DNA of 50,355 bases from Nostoc spongiaeforme FACHB-130 (GCF_014698475.1 NZ_JACJTB010000048.1:1-50355), one strand, 5' to 3'. Positions 17,457 to 26,966 are shown, counted from the stretch's first letter. A program made the numbers and translations. Notes: generated by a model not told the origin, from the letters alone.

Positions 17457-17525
17457 CGCGCAAAGGCGCAAAGGCGCAAAGGTAAGAAGGAATAACGAAC
17501 CACAGAGGCGCAGAGAACACAGAGT
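17457..17525. repeat. Dispersed repeat in the hglC leader
   Basis: GCGCAAAGGCGCAAAGGCGC (about 17458-17477) is followed by ACGAACCACAGAGGCGCAGAG (17494-17514 region). Both belong to the same family as the other hgl spacers. The upstream in-frame extension of hglC is largely this repeat, which is a reason to reject that longer start. Confidence 0.65.
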
Positions 17526-17576
17526 TAGAGAGAAAATAAGTAATTTTGTAAACTCATCTAGGAATCTCTAAAACTT

Positions 17577-18956
17577 TTATTTCTTTGTGTCCTTTGCGTC
17601 CTTCGCGGTTTTTTCCAAAATGATGTGAGAGTTAGTTCCACCAAACCCAAAGGCGCTTAAAGCTACACGTTTAGTCGAATTATTATTAGGCCAAGGTGTT
17701 GTTGTTTTGACTATGTTTTTAGGAGAAATAACAGTATTTTCTGCACCGATGGGTTCATCAATATTAATAGTCGGTGGAATCACACCATGATTCAGGCTGT
17801 AAATTGCTTTGGTTAAGCCCACCATCCCAGCACCTACTAACAAATGTCCGACATTTGATTTAGCAGAACCAACTAATGGTGATGCTTGATGTTCACCAAA
17901 AAAGCTTTCTACAGAATTACATTCGGTGGTATCGCCTAAGAGTGTGCCTGTAGCGTGACACTCTAGATAATCAATGTCTTTGGGGCTGAGTTGGGCTTCT
18001 TGATAAGCTCGTTCGTAAGCTAATATTTGTCCTTTAGCGTTGGGGCTGAGTAGGTGTTTGCCTCTACCATCGTTGGAGAGTCCGTTACCGCAAACAGTAG
18101 CGAGGATGTTATCACCATCTCTGACAGCATCACGGTAGCGTTTGAGAACTACCATACCGATGCCTTCTGAGGTAACTAAGCCGCGTGATGCTTTATCTAG
18201 GGGGCGGCTAATTCCATTTTCTGGATATCCTTGAATACCAGAAAAGAGCATTCGTAAGAATAGAGGATCAGAACAACTAATTGCCCCAGCCAGCATTAAA
18301 TCGGCTTTGCCTGTTTGTAAGTAGTGCGATGCTAGTTTGATGGAGTAAAAGGCTGAGGAACAAGCGGCATCTATACAGAAATGAGTGCCTGATAGTGAGA
18401 GAGATTGAGCGATGAGGGCGGCTGGTAAACCAGAGATCATCGCGTTGTAGGGCGATGGTTTGCTGGTTGGGGGGATGGCTGCTAGATGAAAATCTTGGTC
18501 TTGGAGAAGTTGAGCGATCGCACCATCAATTGTGCGGCGATAAATGGGGGATAATAGTTGATTGGAAAGTTTTGTTGGTAGGGAGAGAGTTCCTAAAATT
18601 ACGCCGCATTTGGCGAGGGCTTGTTGATTACCTAAATAGCCACTATGTTGCACAGCTTGTTTAGCTGCGTAGAGTGACCATTTAAAGGTGTTATCTAAGC
18701 TATTTACTAAGGTTGGTGGTAAATTATATTCGCTGGGATCGAATTTAAAGTTGCGAATAAATCCACCTTGGAGGAAGTAAATTTTTTCCGGTTTGCCTTT
18801 AGCAGAGTCGTAAAATATTGTGGGATCTACACCAATTTCGGCGAGTGTAACTTCTGAGGTTGAGTTTTTTTGGTTGGTGATATTCTGCCAAAATTGTTCG
18901 GGATTGTTCGCGTCGGGGAAAAGGCAGGATATACCGATGATGGCTATTTTTTCCAC
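17577..18956 (-). CDS. hglD: Heterocyst glycolipid ketosynthase HglD
   Basis: A 459-residue stand-alone beta-ketoacyl synthase with the full catalytic triad: Cys199 in IDAACSSAF, His334 in ECHATGT and His371 in KSNVGHL. The fold ends with GFGGTNSHIILE, as expected. It should carry out the decarboxylative Claisen condensation, probably as a heterodimer with the inactive KS half of HglC encoded next. The last dozen residues (KTAKDAKDTKK) are encoded by a copy of the dispersed GAAGGACGCAAAGGACACAAAG repeat family, so the natural C-terminus was replaced or extended by repeat insertion. It follows the KR-DH gene in the minus-strand cluster. Confidence 0.9.
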   Translation of the reverse strand: MEKIAIIGISCLFPDANNPEQFWQNITNQKNSTSEVTLAEIGVDPTIFYDSAKGKPEKIYFLQGGFIRNFKFDPSEYNLPPTLVNSLDNTFKWSLYAAKQAVQHSGYLGNQQALAKCGVILGTLSLPTKLSNQLLSPIYRRTIDGAIAQLLQDQDFHLAAIPPTSKPSPYNAMISGLPAALIAQSLSLSGTHFCIDAACSSAFYSIKLASHYLQTGKADLMLAGAISCSDPLFLRMLFSGIQGYPENGISRPLDKASRGLVTSEGIGMVVLKRYRDAVRDGDNILATVCGNGLSNDGRGKHLLSPNAKGQILAYERAYQEAQLSPKDIDYLECHATGTLLGDTTECNSVESFFGEHQASPLVGSAKSNVGHLLVGAGMVGLTKAIYSLNHGVIPPTINIDEPIGAENTVISPKNIVKTTTPWPNNNSTKRVALSAFGFGGTNSHIILEKTAKDAKDTKK

Positions 18957-19028
18957 TGTTGTTGTCCTTGTTGGGGTGGGCTTTAGGATTTACGTTGTTC
19001 CCCGGAGTGGAAATTAAGAGTTTATTTC

Positions 19029-19134
19029 ACGCAGAGGCGCAGAGGCGCGGAGAGTTATGAGTGGGGATGTCTGTTTTCCCAGAGTATTTTTTTTAACGAA
19101 CCACAAAGGGCGCAAAGAGCGCAAAGAAGAGGAG
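19029..19134. repeat. Two copies of the dispersed repeat between hglD and the KR-DH gene
   Basis: CACGCAGAGGCGCAGAGGCG (19029-19048) and AACGAACCACAAAGGGCGC (19095-19113, continuing to 19134) are two variants of the family. Together they occupy much of the 259-base spacer. A further repeat-like word (CTGCGTTTATCTGC, near 19200) also occurs after the secreted protein gene (about 10205). Confidence 0.65.
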
Positions 19135-19215
19135 ACTAAAGAGAGATAGAGATGAGTATACTATTGCTATTTTAAACGCAGAGTGAAGGGAACTTTCATC
19201 TGCGTTTATCTGCTG

Positions 19216-20946
19216 TTATTTATTCATCATTCTCATAGGCCAAATGACTGCTTTGGCTCCGAGGATACGGGAGTAGAGTTTGCCTTCAAGGTCGTGGATA
19301 TAGTAGTCGGAGGTTACGCCTGTGGCTGTTTTTGCTTTAACTTCGCAAGAAACGTAGAAGATTTCATCGCAAGGTAAAGCGCGGAATTGTTCGGAGTGGG
19401 TTAGTTGTCCTGGTAAGCAAATTTCTTGATGGAAATGGTTGAGCCAAATCCATAGGGGTTGTGTACTTAAATCGTTGCAGTAAGGGTTGTGCCAGTTGAT
19501 AGGAAATTGCCCCTGTTTTTGAGCAGAAATTGAAGCCCAATAGCATTCGGCGGTGATTTTTTCGGGGGTAATGTTGATGACTCTGGTTATTTTTTGAAAT
19601 GCTGGGCCGTGGAATAATGAGGAACTATCTTTTTGATAAAAGTCTGTACTAGTAGCGGTGATGATGTTATCTTCGGTGAGGTTTACTGATTCGTAAATGG
19701 GTGCTTCTGGCATTTTCCGCACGATTTTGATTTGGGCGCGGAAATGATAATGAGTTTTGCCTTCGGGTGTTTTACTTAAGATTGTGGTTTGTAATTCGAC
19801 AAATTCTGATTCTTTTTTGGTGAGTTCTTGAACTTCAAGAATGTGTTCACTGACGTTGGAGTTAGCGAAGGTAATTCCTTTGAGAACTTTGAATTCTTTA
19901 CAACTTAAATAGCGATAACCTGGATGTAATTCTTCGCAAGCGTTAATCATCCAAGACATGGCGCAGGTTGCTGGCAATACTGGAGAACCAGCGATGACAT
20001 GATCATATAAGAAAGGATTTGCTTCTAATACAATGCGGCGACGAATGCGGTAGCTTTTTAATTCTGCATCTAAAGGTGCGGGTGGGCGAATTGTGGGGCT
20101 ACCGATAACTACTTGGGTGGAGTCATGGTGTGCGGGATGCAGTTCATTAACTAACATTTGTGCGCCGATGTCTACGGGGATAATATCAATTCCGCGTTCG
20201 GCGAAGGCTTTTTTGAGTTCTGGTGTCACCATACCGCTATCCCAGCCGCCCCAGTTGATTGCAACTACGTGACAGTTGGGATGGTTTTGTTTGAATAGAT
20301 GCGCTGATTTGTTGAGAATTTCGTTAGCGATCGCATAATCAGATTGCCCAATATTCCCGTAAAATCCAGTTACGGAGGAGAACAATACTAACTGTTCTAG
20401 TTGATTGGGGTTAACGCAATTCAGTAGATTTTCTAAGCCTTGAACTTTAGCTGTATAAACTTTTTCAAAGTCTTGGTCGGTTTTCTTTTCGATTAATTTA
20501 TCAGCTAAGTTACCAGCACCGTGAATAATGCCAGTAATTGCGCCAGTGCGTGCAACTGTGGCTGCTAGTTTTTGTTGTAGTTCAGCAACATTTGTAACAT
20601 CAGCACTCAGATATTCAACTTTCGCGCCTGTGGCTTGAAGTTCTGCTATTGTCTGTTTAATCTCTCGGCTAGAAGCAATTTTGTTATATATTTTCTGCAC
20701 ACTCATGGGTGTGGGTTTTTCTCCTTGCGCGAGAAGATTTTCCATGATGCGTTTTTTTAATGCAGCTTCTTCAAAACAATCTTTGGCGAAGTCTGGTTCG
20801 TTTTCTAAAATTTCGGAACGACCAAGAAGGATAAATGTACAAGGTTGTTGTTGTGCGAGTTTTTTAACGCAGAGGGAGGTGATTCCTTTCGCACCACCAC
20901 TGACGAGAAATACTGATGAGGAACGAACCTGAGTTGCTGTGGTCAT
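19216..20946 (-). CDS. hglG: Ketoreductase-dehydratase protein of the heterocyst glycolipid synthase
   Basis: A 576-residue protein. Residues about 10-265 are the catalytic subdomain of a polyketide ketoreductase: NADPH motif VSGGAKGIT, then LFSSVTGFYGNIGQSDYA containing the catalytic Ser and Tyr. Residues about 300-570 are a dehydratase hot-dog domain with HVIAGSPVLP (the HxxxGxxxxP motif) and a second-half acidic motif in CNDLSTQPLW. It lacks the structural half of a KR, which instead forms the C-terminus of HglE encoded just upstream, so the two should assemble into one KR. It reduces beta-ketones to alcohols and dehydrates them; the retained hydroxyls of the glycolipid imply selective use of DH. 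The symbol follows remembered usage and is less certain than the domains. Confidence 0.88.
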   Translation of the reverse strand: MTTATQVRSSSVFLVSGGAKGITSLCVKKLAQQQPCTFILLGRSEILENEPDFAKDCFEEAALKKRIMENLLAQGEKPTPMSVQKIYNKIASSREIKQTIAELQATGAKVEYLSADVTNVAELQQKLAATVARTGAITGIIHGAGNLADKLIEKKTDQDFEKVYTAKVQGLENLLNCVNPNQLEQLVLFSSVTGFYGNIGQSDYAIANEILNKSAHLFKQNHPNCHVVAINWGGWDSGMVTPELKKAFAERGIDIIPVDIGAQMLVNELHPAHHDSTQVVIGSPTIRPPAPLDAELKSYRIRRRIVLEANPFLYDHVIAGSPVLPATCAMSWMINACEELHPGYRYLSCKEFKVLKGITFANSNVSEHILEVQELTKKESEFVELQTTILSKTPEGKTHYHFRAQIKIVRKMPEAPIYESVNLTEDNIITATSTDFYQKDSSSLFHGPAFQKITRVINITPEKITAECYWASISAQKQGQFPINWHNPYCNDLSTQPLWIWLNHFHQEICLPGQLTHSEQFRALPCDEIFYVSCEVKAKTATGVTSDYYIHDLEGKLYSRILGAKAVIWPMRMMNK

Positions 20947-20971
20947 ATTTATTTATTGAAGATTTAGAATT

Positions 20972-21045
20972 TAAACGAACCGCCAAGGCGCAAAGGACGC
21001 GGAGAAGAAGAGTTTGACTTTGCGCCTTCGCGCCTTTGCGTGAGG
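20972..21045. repeat. Inverted dispersed repeat between hglE and the KR-DH gene
   Basis: AACGAACCGCCAAGGCGCAA (about 20974-20993) continues to GACGCGGAG, and TTTGCGCCTTCGCGCCTTTG (about 21019-21038) runs in the opposite orientation, so the spacer can form a hairpin. It sits exactly where the split ketoreductase is interrupted. Confidence 0.7.
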
Positions 21046-21047
21046 CT

Positions 21048-24000
21048 TTACTTAATCACGGAAGCCTTCAAAGTAACTCGCCCTTGCGAACCGTAACCCA
21101 CTTCATTGATATAAAGATTCGAGTCGCACAGTTCGGCAATAATATGTTCAGCCGACTTTTGCGGCTCTATTGCTGGACTCAAATCAATGGAGCGAGCAAA
21201 TACTTTTGGCCATTCCCATCTCAGGGTTTTGGTAAGTCCAAATAAACCACCTGCGATCGCTCCATAATTGGTGTTATGCTCTAACCCGAATGCTCCATCT
21301 AAGCGCACTACTGTTAGGAATGAACTGCGGGTGTAATTGGCGGTTTCGGTGAGGGATTTCTTCAGGTGTTTAGCTACGAAGAAGATGTGCTTAACTATCG
21401 CTTTGTGCTGTTCTACAGCCTGGGGATGGATGTGAATGAGACTGCCAATTGTGCCAATATTAGTTGCGATCGCGGATAATTTATGTTGGAGTAATTCTTC
21501 GCTCATATCTGCGAGGGTGATACGTTCTACACCAGCAGGTAAGGGTGCTTGTTGGGCGATGATGGCTTGGGGGAAGCTTAATACTACTACTTTCCAACCG
21601 CGATCGCACAGTGTTTGTACTACGTGGGAGGTGGTGAGGGAGCCATCATCTGTGATTAAGCAGATGTGTCCCTCTGGTAAACTGAACTCTAAGCTGTCGG
21701 GTAGCGGGAGGATTTTTAGTTGCGCGGGACGACGCGCAACGTTATCAATTACTTGGACTGGCTGGAAGTCCCAGTTAGAATCAGGCTTTTTTTTTTCACC
21801 CGCAACTAGGCGTTGCAGATACTCAACTATTTGACCGATGGTTCGTAAATCACCCAAGTCTTCGACGTTGGGTTTGGGTAAGTTGGGATACGTTTCTTGC
21901 ATTGCTCCCAGAATTTCTACCCGTTTGATGGAGTCGATACCTAAGTCAGCCTCCATGTCCATTTCCAGTTCCAGCATCTCGACTGGGTAGCCAGTTTTAT
22001 CGCTGGTAATATTTAGCAGTGTTTGGGCGATATCTGCGTAATCTGTAGTATCTTCTACAATGTCTACGACTGGAGTTTCAGCAATTACTACTGGTTCAGG
22101 TGCAGGTGCTACAGGAACTACAGGTATGGTAGTAGCGACTGGCATTTCTGGTGCTGCTGGTGCGGGTAACACTGCAACTCCGACACTAGGATTTCCCGAA
22201 GCATTAGATTGCAGATATGTAATAATGTCACCAATGCTGCGTTTTTCTGCTAGTTCTTCTAAGTTGGGCTTGGGTAAGTCAGGATACATTTCTTGTAATC
22301 CACCCAAGATTTCAACTCGTTTGATAGAGTCAATACCCAAGTCGGCTTCCATATCCATCTCTAATTCGAGCATTTCGACTGGGTAGCCAGTTTTATCGCT
22401 GATAATTGCCAGCAAGTTCTTGTCTAAGTCAGAGACATCAACCGCAGGTGTAGCAACTACAGGTGCGCTAACTACAGCTACAGGTTGGGGTGTAGGAATT
22501 TGGACTACTGGTGCGGGTGTTTCAACTACCGGCGCGGGAGTGAAAGCAACAGGTGTTTCAATGACAGGTGCAGGCGCAACGGCTACAGGTTGAGGTACAG
22601 ATACAACTGGTGTTTCAATGACAGGTGCGGGTGCAACTGCTACAGGCTGAGGTGCTGCAACTGGTGTTTCAACAGGTTTAGCATGACCGTTACCATTACC
22701 GTTTTTCGCTACAGGCTCAACTACTGGAGTGGTTGGTGCAACAATTTTGGTGGTTGCAGGTACGTGTGTATCGCTGACTGGGATACTTGTTTGTTCAACT
22801 GCAACACCACCAGCAATCAACTGTGAATATTGTTGCTGAATGAGATTGAAGAAGTTTTTGGCGTATTCTACCTGTTCCAGAAGATATTGTTCATGGATGC
22901 GGAGGGTTTCACCTTGTTGGGCGTGAAACTGCATCATGCTGCGTTCAACACCTTCCATCACCACTAGCTTCAGTTGCGCTACCTCTTGGGAAGACTTGGC
23001 GTTAGCAAACAAAGCGTTTTGCTGCTGCATCAGTTGGAAGAACGCTTTGGTATATTCCATCTGATGGTTGAGATACTGACCGTGAGTTTGTAAATTATCA
23101 GATTGATTCTTTTGGAATTGGGTCAGCAGATACTCTAAGCTTTCTAGCATTCGCTGGTAATTTACCAAGTTTTCAGGTGTTGGCATATCAGTTTCCTGGG
23201 CTAGTTGATTAGAAAGGATCGCAGGATTCATTTCTGGTTGTAGTTCAGTAATACTAGTGATGGGAGCAACTTCAGGAGCAGGTTCTGGTTTGACAATTTC
23301 TTGAAGACTCAGGCCTGAACCCTCTAAAACTTTTATCTCTTCTTCGTGTCCTTCGCGCCCTTTGCGGTTCGTTTCAGAAAATTCCGGGGTAGCACTAACA
23401 ACTGGTGCAGGTGCAGCAGGTAAAGAAACCTTATGACCACTCTCCAAAGCTTCCTTGAAGCCGTTTCTAGTTTTTTCCGAAACGTAGTTAATCCCATTGA
23501 GACGCACACTCAAAGTTTTCTTCTTCTCAGCAGGTAGTGTGGGTTGAACTTGATAGGGGTCAAGATTATTCAACTGCATCCCAATGACGCGCATTTGTAC
23601 TGCTGCTTCTCGCAGAGAACGATCGCTGTTCTTCTGAGTGCTAGGATTCAATGCAATGGTAATATGAGGGCGATCGCCTAAAATATCCTTAACTAAGTTA
23701 GTCAGAATTCTTTTCGGCCCAAATTCCACAAAGCAAGAACCACCAGCCGCGTAGATATTTTCAATTTCCTGTTTAAACAGCACCGAACTTGCGAGGTGTG
23801 TTTCCAGGATGCGCTGCATTCCGGTGGGGTCTTGGGGATAAGGCTTGCCAGTAACATTGCTGAAAACTGGAATTGTGGCGGTATTGAATTTTACTGATTT
23901 CGTGGCGATCGCAAAGGACTTCTGTGCAAACGCAATCAGCGAAGTGTGGAAGGCTGCGGAAACAGGCAACGGTACAGCCGCGTATCCCTGTTCTTGCAAA

Positions 24001-26438
24001 GTCTGACGCACTTTAGCGATTTCTGCGGTCGGCCCTGCCAACACTACCTGAGTCGGAGAGTTGAAGTTAGCAATTGATACTTGCGGATAGTGCTTCAGTA
24101 TCGGTTCAATTTTGTTGATGTCTTCTTTGACAGCCAACATTGTACCTGCATCGTGGTCTGGGTCTTCTGGTGCAGCCATCGCTTGACCTCTAGCTTTCAC
24201 CAAGAACAAGTAATCTTGCTCACTCAATACACCCGCAGCCCACAATGCTGTTAGTTCGCCAAAACTGTGTCCGGCTACGAAATCAGATTTGAAACCAGCT
24301 TTTTGCAGGATGGAATACAACCCAGCACTGAATACACCAATTGCAGGTTGAGCGTATTCTGTACGTTGCAATGCTGCAACTTGAGCATTTTTCTCTGCTT
24401 CTTCAAAGGTTGGGCGAGGGAAGACAATTTCTGAGAGTGGCTGCAAGTTATCTTTGAGTAACAAACTATCCATGTAACCATGCAAACGCTGCATCTCAGG
24501 GAAGTTCATCACTAATTCCCGACCCATTTCTAGGTATTGGGAACCTTGACCAGAGAACAGTGCAACAACTTTACCACCTAATTCCATCCCAGAGGCGCGG
24601 TAGTAAATACCTTGAGGATGTTCCCAAGAAGCCGCCGCACCTTTGAGTTTCAACCAGTCAATGCTGATTTGCAGTAACTTGCAAGCTTCTTGTAGGTTCT
24701 CAGCAACAAAGCCAACTCTCGCCGCAGTTTGGGGAATTTCTAGAGATTGACTGTCTTGCACCAACTGAGAAAAGTGTCTGTCGCCGCCTTCTGATTGCAA
24801 CTTCCATAAATCTGCTTCGCACTTGCTGAGTAGTTGCGCTGGGTTCTCAGCAAACAGCAGGATTTCTTGGGGCGTGCTGTGTATCCGGTAAGGTTGATTT
24901 TGTCCCGCTTCGTATTCTTCTAAAACGACGTGGTAGTTTGTCCCACCAAACCCGAAAGAACTTACACCCGCGCGTCTTGGTGCTTCGCCTTCTGCACGTA
25001 TCCAAGGTCTTGTTTCAGTATTCAGATAAAAAGCCGAGTTGTTAATGTCGAGTTTGGGGTTCGGCTCAGTAATGTTAATAGTTGGCGGTAAAATTTTGTG
25101 ATGCAGTGCCAAAGCAGTTTTAATTAAACTTGCCGCACCCGCAGCCGCTTTGGTGTGTCCGATTTGAGATTTTACACTACCTAAAGCAATGTGCTGCTTT
25201 TTCTGGTCGTATTCGCCAAAGAAGTCTCTTAAAGAACCGAATTCAGTGGGGTCGCCTGCCATTGTCCCAGTACCGTGGGCTTCCATCAGACCGACGGTAG
25301 CAGGAGAGAAACCAGCATCTTCGTAAGCGCGGCGCAAGGCGGTTACTTGACCTTCTTTGCGAGGTGCATAAATACTCTTGTAGCGGCCATCGCTGGAAGT
25401 ACCAATACCTTTAATTACAGCGTAGATTTTATCGTTGTCTCTTTCCGCATCTTCTAGACGCTTGAGAACAATCATCCCGATACCTTCACCCAACATCATC
25501 CCATCAGATTTAGCATCGAATGGTTTAACGCTTTCACTGGGAGAAACCGCCGGGGTTTTGCTGAAGGAGATGTAAGCCATGATGGTGTTGTCTGTATCCA
25601 CACCACCAGTCAGCATCATATCAGCGCGATGTTCAATTAGTTCGCTGATAGCTAATTTCAACGCACCAAAGGAACTAGCACAAGCCGCATCAACTACACA
25701 GTTAATCCCGCCGAAGTTCAAGCGGTTGGCGATGCGTCCAGCCACAACGTTAGCCAGCATTCCAGGGAAAGCGTTTTCATCCCACTTGACGTAAGCTGCT
25801 TTGATTTTGTCAACGATTTTTTTGGTGTCTTCGTCAGACAAACCACTGCTTTTAAGAACCTTTTCCCAAATAGGATATTCTAACCGTGCAGCTAGTGGCA
25901 TTCCCAACTGTTTAGCCATCGCCACACCAAGAACTACCCCAGTTGTTTCGCGGCTAAACTCACGAGATTCACCATAGCCAGAATCTTCCATTGCTTCTTT
26001 CGCAACTACCAAACTGAGTAATTGCGAAACATCAGTTACTTCTAAAATGCTGGGCGGAATCCCAAATTCCATCGGGTTAAAATCAACCTCTGGAATAAAA
26101 CCACCGCGCTTACAATAAGTTTTATCTTCTGGGGTTCTGGGGTTGGGGTCGTAATAATCTTCTACGCTCCAGTGGGAGGGTGGAACATCAGTAATACAAT
26201 CGATTTTGTTAATGATATTTTGCCAATATTCCCGCAAATTCCGGGCTTTCGCAAATAGCGAAGCCATGCCCACAATAGCTATAGGATTTTGTTGCAATTG
26301 TCTGTTAAGTTTGTTAATCGACATTGGTTTGTCTGTCGTCATCTTTTTTTCCTCTATATACCGAATCAAAGTTTTTTCACAACTGTTGATCTGGGCTTCT
26401 AATTCCGCCAAAGCAGCATCAATTGAATAAGCAGACAT
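21048..26438 (-). CDS. hglE: Heterocyst glycolipid polyketide synthase HglE (KS-AT-ACP-ACP-half KR)
   Basis: A 1796-residue modular synthase. Domains: KS about 52-515 (Cys253 in DAACASS, His388 in EAHGTGT, His428 in IGHTK); AT about 630-960 with FSGQGSQ and GHSFGE; helical region about 1080-1220; Pro/Ala/Val-rich linker about 1235-1335; two nearly identical ACPs with LGIDSIKRVEILG (Ser near 1369 and 1502); and about 1550-1796 the structural half of a ketoreductase, whose catalytic half is the next gene. The ATG at 26438 is open, but ATG 26342 (Met33) has AGAGGA upstream and may be the true start. Residues about 1020-1033 (ETNRKGREGHEEE) are encoded by a dispersed repeat. It elongates the very long chain of heterocyst glycolipids, resembling PfaA of PUFA synthases. 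Confidence 0.95.
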   Translation of the reverse strand: MSAYSIDAALAELEAQINSCEKTLIRYIEEKKMTTDKPMSINKLNRQLQQNPIAIVGMASLFAKARNLREYWQNIINKIDCITDVPPSHWSVEDYYDPNPRTPEDKTYCKRGGFIPEVDFNPMEFGIPPSILEVTDVSQLLSLVVAKEAMEDSGYGESREFSRETTGVVLGVAMAKQLGMPLAARLEYPIWEKVLKSSGLSDEDTKKIVDKIKAAYVKWDENAFPGMLANVVAGRIANRLNFGGINCVVDAACASSFGALKLAISELIEHRADMMLTGGVDTDNTIMAYISFSKTPAVSPSESVKPFDAKSDGMMLGEGIGMIVLKRLEDAERDNDKIYAVIKGIGTSSDGRYKSIYAPRKEGQVTALRRAYEDAGFSPATVGLMEAHGTGTMAGDPTEFGSLRDFFGEYDQKKQHIALGSVKSQIGHTKAAAGAASLIKTALALHHKILPPTINITEPNPKLDINNSAFYLNTETRPWIRAEGEAPRRAGVSSFGFGGTNYHVVLEEYEAGQNQPYRIHSTPQEILLFAENPAQLLSKCEADLWKLQSEGGDRHFSQLVQDSQSLEIPQTAARVGFVAENLQEACKLLQISIDWLKLKGAAASWEHPQGIYYRASGMELGGKVVALFSGQGSQYLEMGRELVMNFPEMQRLHGYMDSLLLKDNLQPLSEIVFPRPTFEEAEKNAQVAALQRTEYAQPAIGVFSAGLYSILQKAGFKSDFVAGHSFGELTALWAAGVLSEQDYLFLVKARGQAMAAPEDPDHDAGTMLAVKEDINKIEPILKHYPQVSIANFNSPTQVVLAGPTAEIAKVRQTLQEQGYAAVPLPVSAAFHTSLIAFAQKSFAIATKSVKFNTATIPVFSNVTGKPYPQDPTGMQRILETHLASSVLFKQEIENIYAAGGSCFVEFGPKRILTNLVKDILGDRPHITIALNPSTQKNSDRSLREAAVQMRVIGMQLNNLDPYQVQPTLPAEKKKTLSVRLNGINYVSEKTRNGFKEALESGHKVSLPAAPAPVVSATPEFSETNRKGREGHEEEIKVLEGSGLSLQEIVKPEPAPEVAPITSITELQPEMNPAILSNQLAQETDMPTPENLVNYQRMLESLEYLLTQFQKNQSDNLQTHGQYLNHQMEYTKAFFQLMQQQNALFANAKSSQEVAQLKLVVMEGVERSMMQFHAQQGETLRIHEQYLLEQVEYAKNFFNLIQQQYSQLIAGGVAVEQTSIPVSDTHVPATTKIVAPTTPVVEPVAKNGNGNGHAKPVETPVAAPQPVAVAPAPVIETPVVSVPQPVAVAPAPVIETPVAFTPAPVVETPAPVVQIPTPQPVAVVSAPVVATPAVDVSDLDKNLLAIISDKTGYPVEMLELEMDMEADLGIDSIKRVEILGGLQEMYPDLPKPNLEELAEKRSIGDIITYLQSNASGNPSVGVAVLPAPAAPEMPVATTIPVVPVAPAPEPVVIAETPVVDIVEDTTDYADIAQTLLNITSDKTGYPVEMLELEMDMEADLGIDSIKRVEILGAMQETYPNLPKPNVEDLGDLRTIGQIVEYLQRLVAGEKKKPDSNWDFQPVQVIDNVARRPAQLKILPLPDSLEFSLPEGHICLITDDGSLTTSHVVQTLCDRGWKVVVLSFPQAIIAQQAPLPAGVERITLADMSEELLQHKLSAIATNIGTIGSLIHIHPQAVEQHKAIVKHIFFVAKHLKKSLTETANYTRSSFLTVVRLDGAFGLEHNTNYGAIAGGLFGLTKTLRWEWPKVFARSIDLSPAIEPQKSAEHIIAELCDSNLYINEVGYGSQGRVTLKASVIK

Positions 26439-26687
26439 AGGACATAGACAGTTTTAATTACTGTGGATTGTGAAGCTACAGTAGTCTTTGTTACCCGTCA
26501 AAAAGTATCTGTCTGTTGTGACAAGCAACTAGCTATCCTATGCGTGAAGGCTAAATGCTTTTTTCCTAACAAACACTACACAATTCAAATAGTAGAAATG
26601 TCATTTGTCCTTGGTCATTTGTCATTTGTAAGAGTTATGACATTTCCAAGCAACTTATTAAGGATGAAGTCTTTCATACTTCATACT
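26439..26687. promoter_or_regulatory. hglE upstream region
   Basis: This 249-base gap must contain at least part of the hglE promoter. Near-tandem words of the TTGGTCATTTGTCATTTG type lie at 26610-26627 and TACTTCATACTTCACACTTC at 26676-26695 overlaps the end of the small gene beyond it. No canonical NtcA site (GTA-N8-TAC) was found by eye. Confidence 0.35.
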
Positions 26688-26966
26688 TCACACTTCACAC
26701 GTCTCTTGATATTGTGGTAGCAGGTCAATAACGTTGTTGAAACTGGTAAAATAATCTTGAAGCGCGTTAGCAGCTTGACCAGTAAATTCAAGCCATTCGT
26801 AATGGTAGAAGTTTTGTGTGATTGTATCCGGCTGGAACAATGGAAACTTAGGAGTAGCCATGAGGACAGAAACGCTTTTTTCTCCCAAGCTCGTTTGATT
26901 ATCTAGCTTAACAGCAGCAACGTAGCTGGTATTAATGACAACGTTCTGTATCTTGATAAATGCCAT
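26688..26966 (-). CDS. Small conserved-looking protein of unknown function
   Basis: From the ATG at 26966 the protein has 92 residues (MAFIKIQNVVINTSYVAAVK at the start). The frame can extend to 27026, but the added residues look non-coding. The sequence has alternating beta-like segments (IKIQNVVINTSYVAAVKL, SVSVLMATP) followed by an aromatic stretch (NFYHYEWLEF) and an amphipathic helix. There is no signal peptide or membrane helix. It lies upstream of hglE on the same strand with 249 bp between them. I do not recognise the family. Its 3' end is overlapped by ACTTCA-type repeats, so the last residues may be repeat-derived. Confidence 0.5.
   Translation of the reverse strand: MAFIKIQNVVINTSYVAAVKLDNQTSLGEKSVSVLMATPKFPLFQPDTITQNFYHYEWLEFTGQAANALQDYFTSFNNVIDLLPQYQETCEV

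Noticed and set aside
17425-17520. Longer HglC start with an apparent N-terminal hydrophobic segment
   Set aside because: The extra codons come from the dispersed repeat; a cytosolic synthase subunit needs no signal peptide.
22485-22826. Plus-strand open frame opposite the HglE linker
   Set aside because: It is a shadow of the Pro/Ala/Val-rich coding repeat and has a biased, low-complexity composition.
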